A stretch of 59,129 bases of DNA from CBDCME01 sp965218865 (GCA_965218865.1 CBDCME010000014.1:1-59129); one strand, 5' to 3'. Shown: positions 9,046 to 18,935, counted from the first letter of the stretch. Made by a program: numbers and translations. Notes: a model not told the origin generated them from the letters alone.

Positions 9046-9764
9046 CCAACGCGGCAGGTCTAAACATAGACACCGGGTTTTTATTCAGCTCGGATTCCGG
9101 GCTTCCTGGCCACGCGCTATTTAAGGTCGATCTGGTTGGCGACGGCGCTGGTCCGCAAGAAGTAGACATATCCTTCGCTTTGCAAAGCGGCGACAACGAT
9201 TTTACCTTTGCCAACACTGTGTTCCCCATTAACCCCTTTTTCGGAATAGGACTGTTCTTCAACGATACCGGCGATCCCTTCGTTTCCACGACGCAGGTCG
9301 CCGGCGACCTCCTCACTGTCTCGCCTTCCGACGGCTCACCCGGATTCTCCTTCCCAGCCCCCGGAGCCTCTGTTGGGGGATACCGATTCGATTTTACAAC
9401 CACGAATTACAGTGGCGCGACCACATTCGATGTCGGCAACGCGGAGATCACGGTGACCGACGTCGTCACCGACAACAGCGCAGGCGGACCGACCGGCACC
9501 TTCACGGTCAACGTCGATGGCGGATCGGGATTCGGCGACTTTTCCGGCGGCGTCGTCGATGGGATCAATTTCTTCACCGTCCCCGGCTACGACGGGACCA
9601 ACTCCGGGGCCGATCTGGGAGTCGATCATTTTGTCTTCGACCCCGATTCGGACAGCCTCTACCACGACAACGACTCCGCCCAGAACGGTTACCAGGTGGT
9701 CGTCAGCATCCAGCCGGGCGTCCTCGAGGTGACGGCCGGCGACATCGAAGTGGTCGCTGTTTGA
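9046..9764 (+). pseudogene. RTX gene 1, 3' piece with type I secretion-like C-terminus
   Basis: This piece continues the 5' piece's strand after IS copy B. It starts with AGLNIDTGFLFSSDSG, then a beta-rich region, and ends with GVDHFVFDPDSDSLYHDND followed by SIQPGVLEVTAGDIEVVAV. The end closely resembles the C-terminus of the second RTX gene (ANDVEIVATV at 12680), as expected for an uncleaved C-terminal export signal. It has no start of its own; the open frame upstream belongs to the IS. Total codons of the three rejoined pieces: 1886 + 1469 + 710 bases = 4065, divisible by three. Confidence 0.85.
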
Positions 9765-9902
9765 ATCCCATTGCTATCTTGGGGTGGGAGAGCAGCCGCT
9801 TTTTCCGAACCCGGTCCGTGACCGCAAGAAGCGCGCTGCAATTCGGTTTCGAGAATGCTATGACTCTCCCCCCTTTGGCGAAAACAACCTACCGTCCAGG
9901 CG

Positions 9903-10967
9903 ATGAACGAAAAGAGTTTGGCCCGGGAAGCCAAGGAACCCCAGCTCGAGTTGATGGGGTCGCGCCAATTCACGGCCTGGATGGCCGAGCAACGGGTAAG
10001 CTTGGCGTTCACGACCTATCAGACCGGCAAGCTTTTTTTGATCGGCTTGCGAGCGGATGGACGGCTCTCGGTTTTCGAGCGCACGTTCAACCGCTGCATG
10101 GGCCTGTGGGCGAACGGCCAGACCTTGATCATGAGTTCGCTCTATCAGCTCTGGCGATTCGAGAACGCGCTTACCGAGGGACAGCTCCACGACGGCTACG
10201 ATCGGCTCTACGTCCCGCAAATCGGATTTACCACCGGTGACCTCGACATCCACGACGTGGGGCTGGACGGCGAAGGCCGGGTCGTTTTCGTCAACACGCT
10301 TTTCGGTTGCCTGGCGACAATCGATTTTCGTCACAGTTTCATCCCTTTATGGCGGCCGTCGTTCATTTCCCGGCTCGCGGCCGAGGATCGCTGCCATCTG
10401 AACGGCCTGGCGATGGTCGATGGACGGCCCGGATACGTGACGGCGGTCAGCCAGACCGACGTCGCGGACGGCTGGCGTGAGCACCGCCGCGACGGGGGTT
10501 GCGTCATCGACGTGGCGAAGGACAAGGTGGTCGTCAAGGGCCTGTCGATGCCCCACTCGCCCCGGTTTTACCACCGCCGTTTGTGGCTCCTGGATTCGGG
10601 GTCGGGCTATTTCGGGGTCGTCAATTTCAAGAACCGCGCCTTCGAGCCCATCGCCTTCTGTCCGGGCTACATTCGCGGTCTTGCCTTTGTCGGCGACTAC
10701 GCCATCATCGGTTTGTCGAGGCCACGAGAAAACAAAACCTTCACCGGTTTGGCGCTCGATGAAAACCTGGCCCAAAAGGGGGTCGAAGCGCGATGCGCCC
10801 TTCAGGTCATCGATTTACGCTCCGGTGACGTCGTCCATTGGCTCCGTATCGAGGGAATCGTCGAGGAGCTCTACGATGTGGTCGCGCTTCCCGGGGTCGT
10901 GCAACCTATGGCGCTTGGATTCAAGACCGACGAAATCCGGCGCGGCATCACGGTGGGCGAACCATAG
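9903..10967 (+). CDS. TIGR03032-family protein (unknown function)
   Basis: 354 residues, no signal peptide. It resembles the TIGR03032 family: SRQFTAWMAEQRVSLAFTTY, then TGKLFLIG, FNRCMGLW, DIHDVGLDGEGRVVFVNT, FHLNGLAM-like HLNGLAMVDGRP, and GGCVIDV. The repeated blades suggest a beta-propeller. The family has no established biochemical role. It lies 138 bp after RTX gene 1 on the same strand and 82 bp before the gamma-glutamyltransferase, so the three may be co-transcribed. The ATG at 9903 is the most upstream one giving the conserved N-terminus. Confidence 0.75.
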   Translation: MNEKSLAREAKEPQLELMGSRQFTAWMAEQRVSLAFTTYQTGKLFLIGLRADGRLSVFERTFNRCMGLWANGQTLIMSSLYQLWRFENALTEGQLHDGYDRLYVPQIGFTTGDLDIHDVGLDGEGRVVFVNTLFGCLATIDFRHSFIPLWRPSFISRLAAEDRCHLNGLAMVDGRPGYVTAVSQTDVADGWREHRRDGGCVIDVAKDKVVVKGLSMPHSPRFYHRRLWLLDSGSGYFGVVNFKNRAFEPIAFCPGYIRGLAFVGDYAIIGLSRPRENKTFTGLALDENLAQKGVEARCALQVIDLRSGDVVHWLRIEGIVEELYDVVALPGVVQPMALGFKTDEIRRGITVGEP

Positions 10968-11049
10968 AAGCGTGGCCGCCTCTCGTCGCGAAGGGAGGGT
11001 TGCCTCGAGGCACGGCTCGCGCGGGTGAAAAACCTCGCTCCGAAAGACG

Positions 11050-12658
11050 ATGACGAACCGGGGCGTGGTCGCGGCCGGGCACCTGTGCACCGCCGAAGCG
11101 GCGGCGACAATTCTTCGCGAGGGCGGCAATGCCTTCGATGCCGCCCTAGCCGCTCTGTGCGCGGCCTGTGTCGCCGAGCCGGCCTTGGCCTCGCTTGGCG
11201 GCGGCGGGTTTCTGCTCGCCCGTGACGCCAACGGGCAGGCGACCGTGTACGATTTTTTTCGCCCATACGCCGCTCCGCCAGCGACCTGCAGCGGATACGG
11301 ACCTTTCCTCGACGTTGGTGGATTTCGGTCCGGCGCGCCAGGAGTTTCATATCGGTTTCGGGTCCATAGCCACGCCGGGAATCGTCAGCGGTCTGTTCAC
11401 CGTACATCGAGACATCGGCACCCTGCCGATGGACGTGATCGTCGCTCCCGCCGTGAGCCTGGCGCGCGAAGGTGTCGAGATCCAGTGCTTTCAGGCAACT
11501 ATCCTCGAGTGGCTCGCGGTGATCTGCCTCGCCCGCGCCGAAGGGCGCGCGATCTTCGGCGATCCGGACAACCAACGCGTCATCGCGCGCCCAGGCACAC
11601 GCTTACGAATGTCGGCCCTGGCCGATACCTTCGAGGCGCTCGCCCGGGAGGGCGAAGAACTCTTCTACAAGGGAGACATCGCCCAGCGCGTCGCCCGCGA
11701 CTGCCGCGACAACGGCGGCCACCTTGGCCTCGACGACTTCGCCGCCTACACGACCTTAAAGCGCCCACCTTTGATGCGCCACTACCGCGATCTCGACATC
11801 GCCATTAATCCACCGCCATCCTCGGGCGGCGTTTTGATCGCCTTCGCCTTGGACCTTCTCTCGCGGGTCGATCTCTCGGCCCACGGCTTCGGGTCCATAA
11901 CCCAGCTTGCGCTTCTCGCTCGGACAATGGATCAAACCAATCAGGCGCGCCTGGTCTCCGAAATGCATCGTCTCCCCGAGGACCGCATGGCGGCGCATCT
12001 GCTCGATCCGGATCACCTCGCGACTTACGCCAAGGCGATCTTGTCCCATCCCCAGGCCCGGCGCGGGACCACCCACATCAGCGTCGTCGACGGCGTGGGC
12101 AATACCGCCGCGCTGAGCACGTCCAATGGCGAGGGTTCCTCCTATATCGTTGCCGATACCGGAATCATGCTCAATAACATGTTGGGTGAAGAGGACGTCA
12201 ATCCGCACGGGTTCCACGATTGGCCGGTGAATCGGCGCCTCGCCTCGATGATGGCGCCAACTATTCTCTGGCGCCCGGATGGCCTCACCATCACCTTGGG
12301 AAGTGGCGGATCGAACCGTATCCGAACCGCGATCCTGCAAGTCCTGATCAACTTGATCGACCTCGACATGGAAGTCGGAGAAGCGGTCCGCGCCCCGCGA
12401 ATTCACGTCGAGGAGGACCGGCTTGATGTCGAACACGGCGTCGAGGTAGCGCCGGGCTTTTCGGAGGCGACGGTGAAGGCGCTTTGCGCCGACTTCCAGC
12501 GGCATAAGCTTTGGCCCGCTCGCAACATGTACTTTGGCGGCGTTCACACCGTCGTCGCCAACCGTGCCGAGGCATATTTCGACGGCTCCGGCGACCCCCG
12601 GCGCGGCGGTGTCGCGATGCTGGCGGATGGCCAGCCGACACCCTCGTTGCGGCGATAG
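11050..12658 (+). pseudogene. Gamma-glutamyltransferase-family gene with one frameshift
   Basis: The N-terminal part (NRGVVAAGHLCTAEAAATIL, GGNAFDAALAA, SLGGGGFLL) is in one frame from 11050, and the rest in another from about 11260 to 12658. The switch falls at seven consecutive T (11253-11259); removing one T makes a single protein of about 535 residues. The autocleavage site precedes TTHISVVD, with the nucleophilic Thr coded at 12068-12070. NNMLGEEDVNP, RLASMMAPT and LGSGGSNRIRTAI follow. Family members cleave gamma-glutamyl bonds (glutathione and related compounds), usually in the periplasm, but no clear signal peptide is seen here. It could be a real mutation, a slippage-regulated gene or a base-calling error. 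Confidence 0.8.
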
Positions 12659-12679
12659 CATCTTTGCGGAATGCCGTCG

Positions 12680-15321
12680 TTAAACGGTCGCGACAATTTC
12701 GACATCATTGGCAACCACGGTGTCCCCCTGAACGTCCGCGATGAGCGTATAGCCCGCGTTCGCGCCGTTCGCGTCGTAGTACAGAGACCCGGTGCTGTCG
12801 AAAACAAAGGATGAATTTCCAGTAAAAAACTCTGTCGAAGTTCCGTTCGCCCCATCGTACGCCACGCCAATCGCGCTAAAATTCGTTCCATCGATAAGAG
12901 TTCCGAACCCCAATGTCCCAAGAGGGTCGAATTCGCTCGACAAGAATCTTAAGCGATCGTCGGCCGTGTCGAAATCGAGGATCGTATCGGCTGTAATTCC
13001 GAGATTAGCGACGGTACCGTTCACACCGACGGTGGTACCATCGGCAATTGCCGTGTATCCGAAATTGTCATCGCCATTCCCACCGATAAGCTGATCGTCA
13101 CCTTCACCGCCGAAGAGATCGTCGTTACTGGCGCCTCCGGAGATCGTATCGTCGCCGGCGCTGCCCGTGATCGTATCCCGGTTGCCACCCCCGGAGATCG
13201 TATCGTTTCCGGAACCACCCGTGATCGTGTCCCTGCCAGAAAGTCCCTCTATGTTGTGGAGAGTGCTGTCACCGCTCACGTCAATCACGTCGACACCATT
13301 GGTACCGGTAATGAATTCGGCGACTGCCACGGTAACCGTCGCCGTGTCCGTACCGCCGTTGCCATCCGACACCGTGTAGCCAAAACTGTCCTCGCCGTTG
13401 AAGCCGCCAGCCGGGGTGTAGGTCACGCTGCCGTCGGGGTTAAGCACCACCGTGCCGCCCTGGGCACCATCGACGCCGCTGATCGAGAGCGTGCCGCCAT
13501 CGACGTCGCTGTCATTGGTAAGAAGGCTGGCGGCGGTGATTGTCGTCGCCGTGTCCTCGGGGGTCACGAAGCCGGAGTCGGCAACCGCTACCGGCGCGTC
13601 ATTCCGTCCCTCTACCGTCACGCTCAGCGTTTGGGCCGCATCCACCGTGCCGTCGTTGACGTTGTAGCTGAATGTCAGGACCTCGCTCTCGCCCACCGCA
13701 AGATCGTTGAACTCGTTCGGATCGAAGCTCACCTCCGCCGAACCCGCGTCCAATTGCAGGCTCGCCAGCGCCCGGCCCCCGTCCGTCCGCGCCAGTGTGT
13801 TCACCGTCAGCGTGTCGCTGGCGTCCGGATCGCTCACGAACGCGGCCGACAACAGGTCCGCCGTAAACGGGTCTGCCGCGTCCTCGTCCGTCGTCTCGAC
13901 CTGCGCCGTCACCACCGGCGCGTCATTCCGGCCCTCTACCGTCACGCTCAGCGTTTGGGCCGCATCCACCGTGCCGTCGTTGACGTTGTAGCTGAATGTC
14001 AGGACCTCGCTCTCGCCCACCGCAAGATCGTTGAACTCGTTCGGATCGAAGCTCACCTCCGCCGAACCCGCGTCCAATTGCAGGCTCGCCAGCGCCCGGC
14101 CCCCGTCCGTCCGCGCCAGTGTGTTCACCGTCAGCGTGTCGCTGGCGTCCGGATCGCTCACGAACGCGGCCGACAACAGGTCCGCCGTAAACGGGTCTGC
14201 CGCGTCCTCGTCCATCGTCTCGACCTGCGCCGTCACCACCGGCGCTTCATTGACGTCACTCACTTCGGCTGCAAGCAAGCTGATAGCGTCGTCCAACCCC
14301 GTGTCGGGCGACGCCCGGATCGGGTCCGGCGTCCTCAGGATCGCCCGCCGCGAATGGGGCCGCGCCCAGGACAAGGGGGGCCACGCCCGCTGGCAAGGTG
14401 GGAGCCCCTTCCGGCTCCGGTCCCTCGAAGCCGCCAACGACGGTCAGACTATCGCTCGCTCCTTCGTCCGGCGTCCCGGCCGCGGTCTCGATCGCGCCAA
14501 GGCCGCCCGCGCCCGGTTCGACGATCGAACTCAGTAGCTCCGGCGGCAAATCCGCCGCGCGGACGATGGCGGTATCGTTAGGAAACACCAAGGCAACGTC
14601 TCCAACCTCGGTGAGCACCTGAACGACCTCCTCACCCCCCCGAGGGGGTGGAGATGAGCGTAATCGTCGAGATCTCGGGAGTGACTTCCGCGGACCCGCT
14701 GACACCGCTTTCGAGGACCTGAACGAGGCCGGCTGGAATTCCTAGGACGAAGCCATCCGTGTCTGCCGCGGCGCCGCTGAGAAAAATTACCTGCCCTTGC
14801 TGGATCATGATCCCGACCATTCCCTGGCCGGTTTCGGGATCGAAAATCAAGATTTCAAAACTCAGTCGGGTCGATTCCAACACAGTGAGACGCGTTCCAT
14901 CGGCAAGTACGAGTTCTACCTCTTCACCCGGTCCCGTGGTGATATGGCTCCCTTCGTCGAGCGCTGATTCGGATGACAGGAGGTCGGTGGAACCGTTACT
15001 TTCCGTTATCGTCGCACTGACCTCGATTGACGTGACCCGGCTAATCCCGGTTGCTGGATCGCCGGTGTCGAGGGCGGCCAAGACAGGAGTGAACTCCGGT
15101 GTCACAAGTTCACCGTCGTCGGTCAGCAAGCGGGGCGGATTTGCGGCGCCGAAATAATTTTCAACGCGAATCGACGTGCCGTCCGGCTTGACGAGCACGA
15201 GATCGTTGTCCACGCGCAACGAATCGACGGCACCAGTCGCGAAACCCACCGGAAGGATAAGCGTGCCGTTCGCCTGTATAGTTCCCCTTTCAGGGTTATC
15301 GTTATCAATAATCACAGCCAA
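12680..15321 (-). pseudogene. RTX gene 2: FecR-like, cadherin-like repeats and RTX end, two frameshifts
   Basis: About 880 codons in three frames. The N-terminal part (15321-14642) has a FecR-like domain (LVKPDGTSIRVENYF, ITTGPGEEVELVLADGTRL). It runs off frame at seven C (14635-14641); one base fewer joins it to EEVVQVLTEVGDVALVF. A second shift lies near 14303-14325, where DPEDAGPDPGVA must join PDTGLDDAISLLA. Then come two almost identical 108-residue VCBS/cadherin-like repeats (EAPVVTAQVE and DAPVVTAQVE starts), another Ig-like domain (AVADSGFVTPEDTATT), RTX repeats (GGSGNDTISGG, GSAGDDTISGG) and a C-terminus like that of RTX gene 1. It points towards the gamma-glutamyltransferase gene, 21 bp away. 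It was probably a type I-secreted adhesin-like protein. Confidence 0.8.
13597..14244 (-). repeat. Tandem 324-bp coding repeat (two units) in RTX gene 2
   Basis: Unit 1 is 13597-13920 and unit 2 is 13921-14244, each 108 codons, differing at only a few bases. Each encodes one VCBS/cadherin-like domain containing DPFTADLLSAAFVSDPDASD and VGESEVLTFSYNVNDGTVD. Such near identity indicates recent duplication or gene conversion and makes copy number prone to change. Confidence 0.9.
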
Positions 15322-15554
15322 AGCTCACTTTCTTTCGTAGGGGACTATCAAATATCCTCCCGAAAATGCTCGCAATCGACCACCCGTTTATCGATTGGCC
15401 GCTCGACGAGAAGCCTTTGTATCTGTTCGAAAATGCGCTTCTGCGCATATTTTGCGTCTGATCCGGCCCTCTCCCCCTCCCGGCCACCCACGAGAGTATG
15501 TGGGTGGCCGGGAGGGGACTCCCCACCATTGAGCAAGGGGGAAATGAGAGGTGG

Positions 15555-16818
15555 TCACGCTGCCGGAGTGAGGCGGCGTTGGGCTTTTTTTTGAGCATGG
15601 GATGGATCGAAGAGGGTTTGATTTCTGAGCATGGCGCAGGCGACGGCAAGCAGTCTATCGGCGACGGTTCTCAGCGCTCTGGCGTGGCCGTGTCCCCGGG
15701 CCCTAAGGGCGGCATAGCGTTGGCGGCTGATGGGATCGTGTTGGATGGCGACGCGGGCCCAGTGGTAAAGGGCGGTTCGCAGCCGAACGTGGCAGGCCTG
15801 ACGCATGATGACGAGACAGCGTTTGCCGCTCCGGCGGGTAACGGGGGCGGCGCCGGACAAGGTGCGCAGGGCCTGGTAATTTCTTTCCCGCAGGGGCGTC
15901 GAGGCTTCTGCGAGCAGCGTGGCGAGGACGGTCCTCCCGATTCCGGGCATTGAAAGCAGGATGTCCACGTCGCGCTGCTCGGATTTCTGCCCCGAGGCGC
16001 TGTCCTGTTGATCGGCGATGTGTCGGCAGAGGCCGTCGATGCGGCTTCGGGCCTGCTTGACCTGGCGGTTGACCAGGCGCAAACGCTCGGCCAGGGAACC
16101 GATATGAGCGCAAGCGGCGGCGATAGTTCCCGGCGCGACGGTGAGCGGCTTTTGGCGCAAGAGGCGCAACACTTCAGGCGCGTCGATTTTGCGGATGCGG
16201 TGGGTTTTCAGCAGCTTGGCAACGGTATTGGTTCGGATGCGCCGCGCCTTCTCGGGAGTGGGCGCCTTCTTCCACAGGGCGAGAAACCACTCGCTGGCGA
16301 CATCGTCGCTGACCTCCAAGGCCTGGGGATAATAGCGTCTCAACTGTTCGCGCAGGTGGTTGGCGAGGCGCACGCGCTCCTGGCCGAGGTCCTCGGCCCA
16401 GGCGCGAATATTCGCGCAGTTCGATGATGGCGGGAGCATCGGCCTTCAAGCGACGAAAGCAATGGCCGTCGGTGCGCAAGGAATCGCCGAGGACATGGGC
16501 GTCGCGGCGGTCGTCCTTGGCGCCGGCGACGGTGAAACGATCGCGAAAGCGGTCGAGCTGCTTGGGGTTGATACTGTGAATGGCGAAACCCCGCTCCAGC
16601 AAGGTATCGACGACCGCCCCATGCGGGACCTCGATGGAGACGGCAATCCTCTCCGGCACACTGCCACTCTTTTTCGTCAGCCACGCGCACAACTCGGCCA
16701 GCCCTTCCCCGCTGTGGGCGAACGACCTTTCAACGACGATGACGCCGTTACCATCAAGAAGGCAAACCTGGTGCCTCTCGGTCGCCCAGTCAATGCCAGC
16801 AAACCAATCAAAGTTCAT
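15555..16818 (-). pseudogene. IS110-family transposase split in two frames (copy 1)
   Basis: The first frame (16818 to about 16400) holds the RuvC-like DEDD domain: FAGIDWATERHQVCLLD, SIEVPHGAVVD, NPKQLDRFRDRF and AGAKDDRRDAHVLGDS. The second frame (about 16400-15555) holds the Tnp_20 domain: LLSMPGIGRTVLATLLAEA and LRTLSGAAPVTRRSGK, the latter with the conserved Ser. The frames join around GAATATTCGCGC (16395-16410); one base fewer would give a fused EYSRWAEDLGQERVR. Copy 2 has exactly the same break, so it is not a random read error. The element may be moved in trans, recoded, or work as two proteins. Confidence 0.8.
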
Positions 16819-17106
16819 CGCCTTTCTCCTCTCTTGCCTCAGACCGCCGCGACGCCGAACATTCCCTGTACTGGCGCTCGCAGGCGCAACTCCCCACCGG
16901 CTGTCCGCCGCGGCCGCCCCTCCGGGGCACGCGTCCCCCCCCAGGCGCTCGAAACACAGGGAGCAATGGGTCGCTCCCAGAAGGCTCGTCCGATCCGAAA
17001 AAATGACCCGATCAGATCTTCAGCTGACCGCATTTTGTGGATAACGCTCCGCGTTATCCACAAAACAACAACCACATCAACTTTCTATGTTCGAGTGGTC
17101 AACTTA
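16819..17106 (-). ncRNA. Candidate IS110 bridge-RNA region, copy 1
   Basis: About 288 non-coding bases lie between the transposase start and the IS630 insertion near the element's left end. IS110 elements of this layout are known to express a structured bridge RNA from here, which guides target choice. A perfect hairpin lies at 17033-17065 (TTTTGTGGATAACGC, 3-base loop, and its complement). The RNA itself is inferred; its ends are unknown. Confidence 0.5.
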
Positions 17107-18274
17107 TACCAACCGCCCTTAACATTGACTTGTGCGATCCCACGCTCTGAGGCCGATGGACATGATCTTCCAAGGTTGGTCGGTCAGGTTGTTCCAGGCT
17201 TGGCAAGAGGCCTCGACGATGGCTTCATAGGAGTCGAAGACACGATTGGAGAGCCAGTTCTGGCGGAGGTATTGCCAGACATTTTCGGCGGGATTGAGCT
17301 CCGGGGACTTGGGTGGCAAAGGCACGAGGGAGATGTTCTCCGGGATGCCGAGTTTGGCAGTGGTGTGCCATGCGGCTTGGTCGAGCAGCACGACGGCATG
17401 GGCGTTTGGGGCAACGGCCCGGCTGATTTCCTCGAGATGCAGGTCCATGGCTTCAGTATTGGCGCGCGGCATGACCAGCGCCGCGCCCTCACCGCGCTCG
17501 GGGCAGATGGCGCCGAAGAGATACGCCGAAGAGGTCCGTAGGTCCTTGACCTGGCGCGGGCGCGATCCCTTTGGGGCCCACTGGCGCACCAGGCTGTTCT
17601 TCTGGCCGACGCGCATTTCATCTTGAAACCAAACCTCGATGGGCGTGTCCGGTGGCTGTGCCGCTACGATTTTTGCCAAGTGTTCGGGAAAACTTTTTTT
17701 TAAATTCCTCCTGTGCCCGCGCATCCTGGCCGACGTGGCGCGGGCGCGCGGAAATATGCGAGAACCCGAGCGCGGCCAGCAGCTTGCCGACGCTCCGCTC
17801 GTGATAGTCCACGCCGAAGCGCGTTCGGATCAGTTGCTTGAGATCGATGCAGCGCCAGCGCACGACCCCATCCCGTTCGGGATCGGGACCGGCCTCGATA
17901 GCCCGCGAAAGCGCCGCCATTTGCGACGGCGTCAACCGACGCAACGCCCCGTTCGGCTTGCGGTCGATCAGACCGGCCGGACCTCCCGCGTTGAACCGGT
18001 GAACCCAGTCCCGCAACGTCTGCCGATCCATGCCGCCAATACCCGCCGCGCACGCTCGATCCATCCCATCGTAGATGGCCGCCATCGACAAAAGCCGTCG
18101 CGCCTGGTTCCCATCATCGCTCCGTGCCGCAAGAACACGGACTCTTTCAGCATCAAAGTCGTTTCGCAAAGGAATCGTTGGCATTGAACACACTCCTTTG
18201 TTGCCAACAACCTTGAATCACACAAAACCTAGCGTGTAAACCTTTGCGCGAGTCAAACTCTGGGGCGGTTGGTA
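17107..18274 (-). mobile_element. IS630-family insertion sequence inside IS110 copy 1
   Basis: The element is 1168 bp, with terminal inverted repeats TACCAACCGCCC and GGGCGGTTGGTA, flanked by TTA on both sides. IS630 elements insert at TA and duplicate it. Copy 2 of the IS110 unit keeps the empty site (ACCATTTAAGTTGACC, 55964-55979), which proves the insertion and gives its exact position about 10 bp inside the IS110 left end. Confidence 0.9.
17119..18184 (-). pseudogene. IS630-family transposase in two overlapping frames
   Basis: The upstream frame (18184-17618) has the helix-turn-helix part: MDRQTLRDWVHRFNAGGPAG, then the winged region with YHERSVGKLLAALGFSH. The downstream frame (to 17119) has the DDE domain: VWFQDEMRVGQKNSL, VVLLDQAAWHTT, and LPPKSPELNPAENVW with the last Glu. 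The frames meet at eight A on the minus strand (17701-17694); with seven A the protein is continuous (EEFKKSFPEHLAKI). Slippage on A runs is a known expression mode in several IS families, so this may be regulation rather than decay. Confidence 0.8.
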
Positions 18275-18324
18275 TTAAATGGTACAGGGGAGAGGGCCGG
18301 TGCCGCGAGTTTTCGAACAGACTG

Positions 18325-18935
18325 TTAGATTCTTCAACCTCGCCTTCCAATTGCTACACAATTTACGAAATACTCTTTCAAGTTAAAAAATTAATGTGAG
18401 ACGTACGTCCCAGTTTGTAGCGTCAATTCAAAAAACGTCCGAATTTTAGGGTAGAAATCGTTTCTTCAGTACGCGGATCGTAATATAGTCACGGTGAAAA
18501 TCCCTAATTCGTTGTCCGTGTCCAAATCGTTAACAGGTAAACAATTCTTAGACATTTCCAACGGCCTCGACAACGCACTCCTCACCCGCTATTCATGCCA
18601 AGATAACGTACGATTATATTTGTTTCAGACGTCCGGTTATGTGCCGGCGATCACATTCTCGAAATAAAATTGCCACTCCGGCGGAGAATTCGCGAATTTT
18701 TGCGGCATCATCGCTCGACTTCGATCAGGAGTTAACCAACAATAAAAATTCTCCCTCAACACCCCTTCGTTGCGATTTTCCTTTCGGGAAGGATGCTAAC
18801 CGATGTTTGCTCGAGGAGAGTTTTCAAGGTCAACTCAATTGGTGTGAACGTGTATGATGTCTTTCCCTTTGCTGCAGTGGCTCGAGGGCTTTCGCGAGTC
18901 CTGGGTGGCTTTTGGTAGGGTGCAGGGAGCATCGG
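18325..18935. other. AT-rich intergenic region, no gene seen
   Basis: About 610 bases. The segment 18340-18620 is markedly AT-rich for this genome. A small palindrome, GACGTACGTC, is near 18401. No ORF with a family resemblance and no RNA fold that I recognise. Confidence 0.5.

Larger units (their letters stand above)
15518..18286 (-). mobile_element. IS110-family element, copy 1 (interrupted by IS630)
   Basis: The boundaries come from comparison with copy 2 and with the solo repeat, and are accurate to a few bases. Order on the minus strand: about 20 bp of left end, then the IS630 insertion, then about 285 bp of non-coding DNA, the transposase, and a short right end with GGTGGGGAGT. There are no terminal inverted repeats, as usual for IS110. 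A long non-coding stretch upstream of the transposase is typical of the IS110 subgroup rather than IS1111. Confidence 0.7.
15422..18324. repeat. Hairpin repeat copy split by IS110 (itself split by IS630)
   Basis: The outer ends match the solo copy at 923-1062: TCTGTTCGAAAATGCGC at 15422, and on the right the complement of ACAGTCTGTTCGAAAACTCGC ending at 18324. The left side keeps the long hairpin (CGGCCACCCA, then TGGGTGGCCG). The IS110 element is inserted in the GGGAGGGG / GGAGAGGGCC arm. Confidence 0.75.

Noticed and set aside
13256..14581. Long plus-strand ORF of 441 codons
   Set aside because: It is an antisense shadow of RTX gene 2; its internal repetition simply mirrors the tandem repeats, and the composition is Arg/His-rich without family resemblance.
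18395..18415. GACGTACGTC palindrome as an operator
   Set aside because: Isolated, not placed near a promoter-like sequence or start codon; no known matching regulator.
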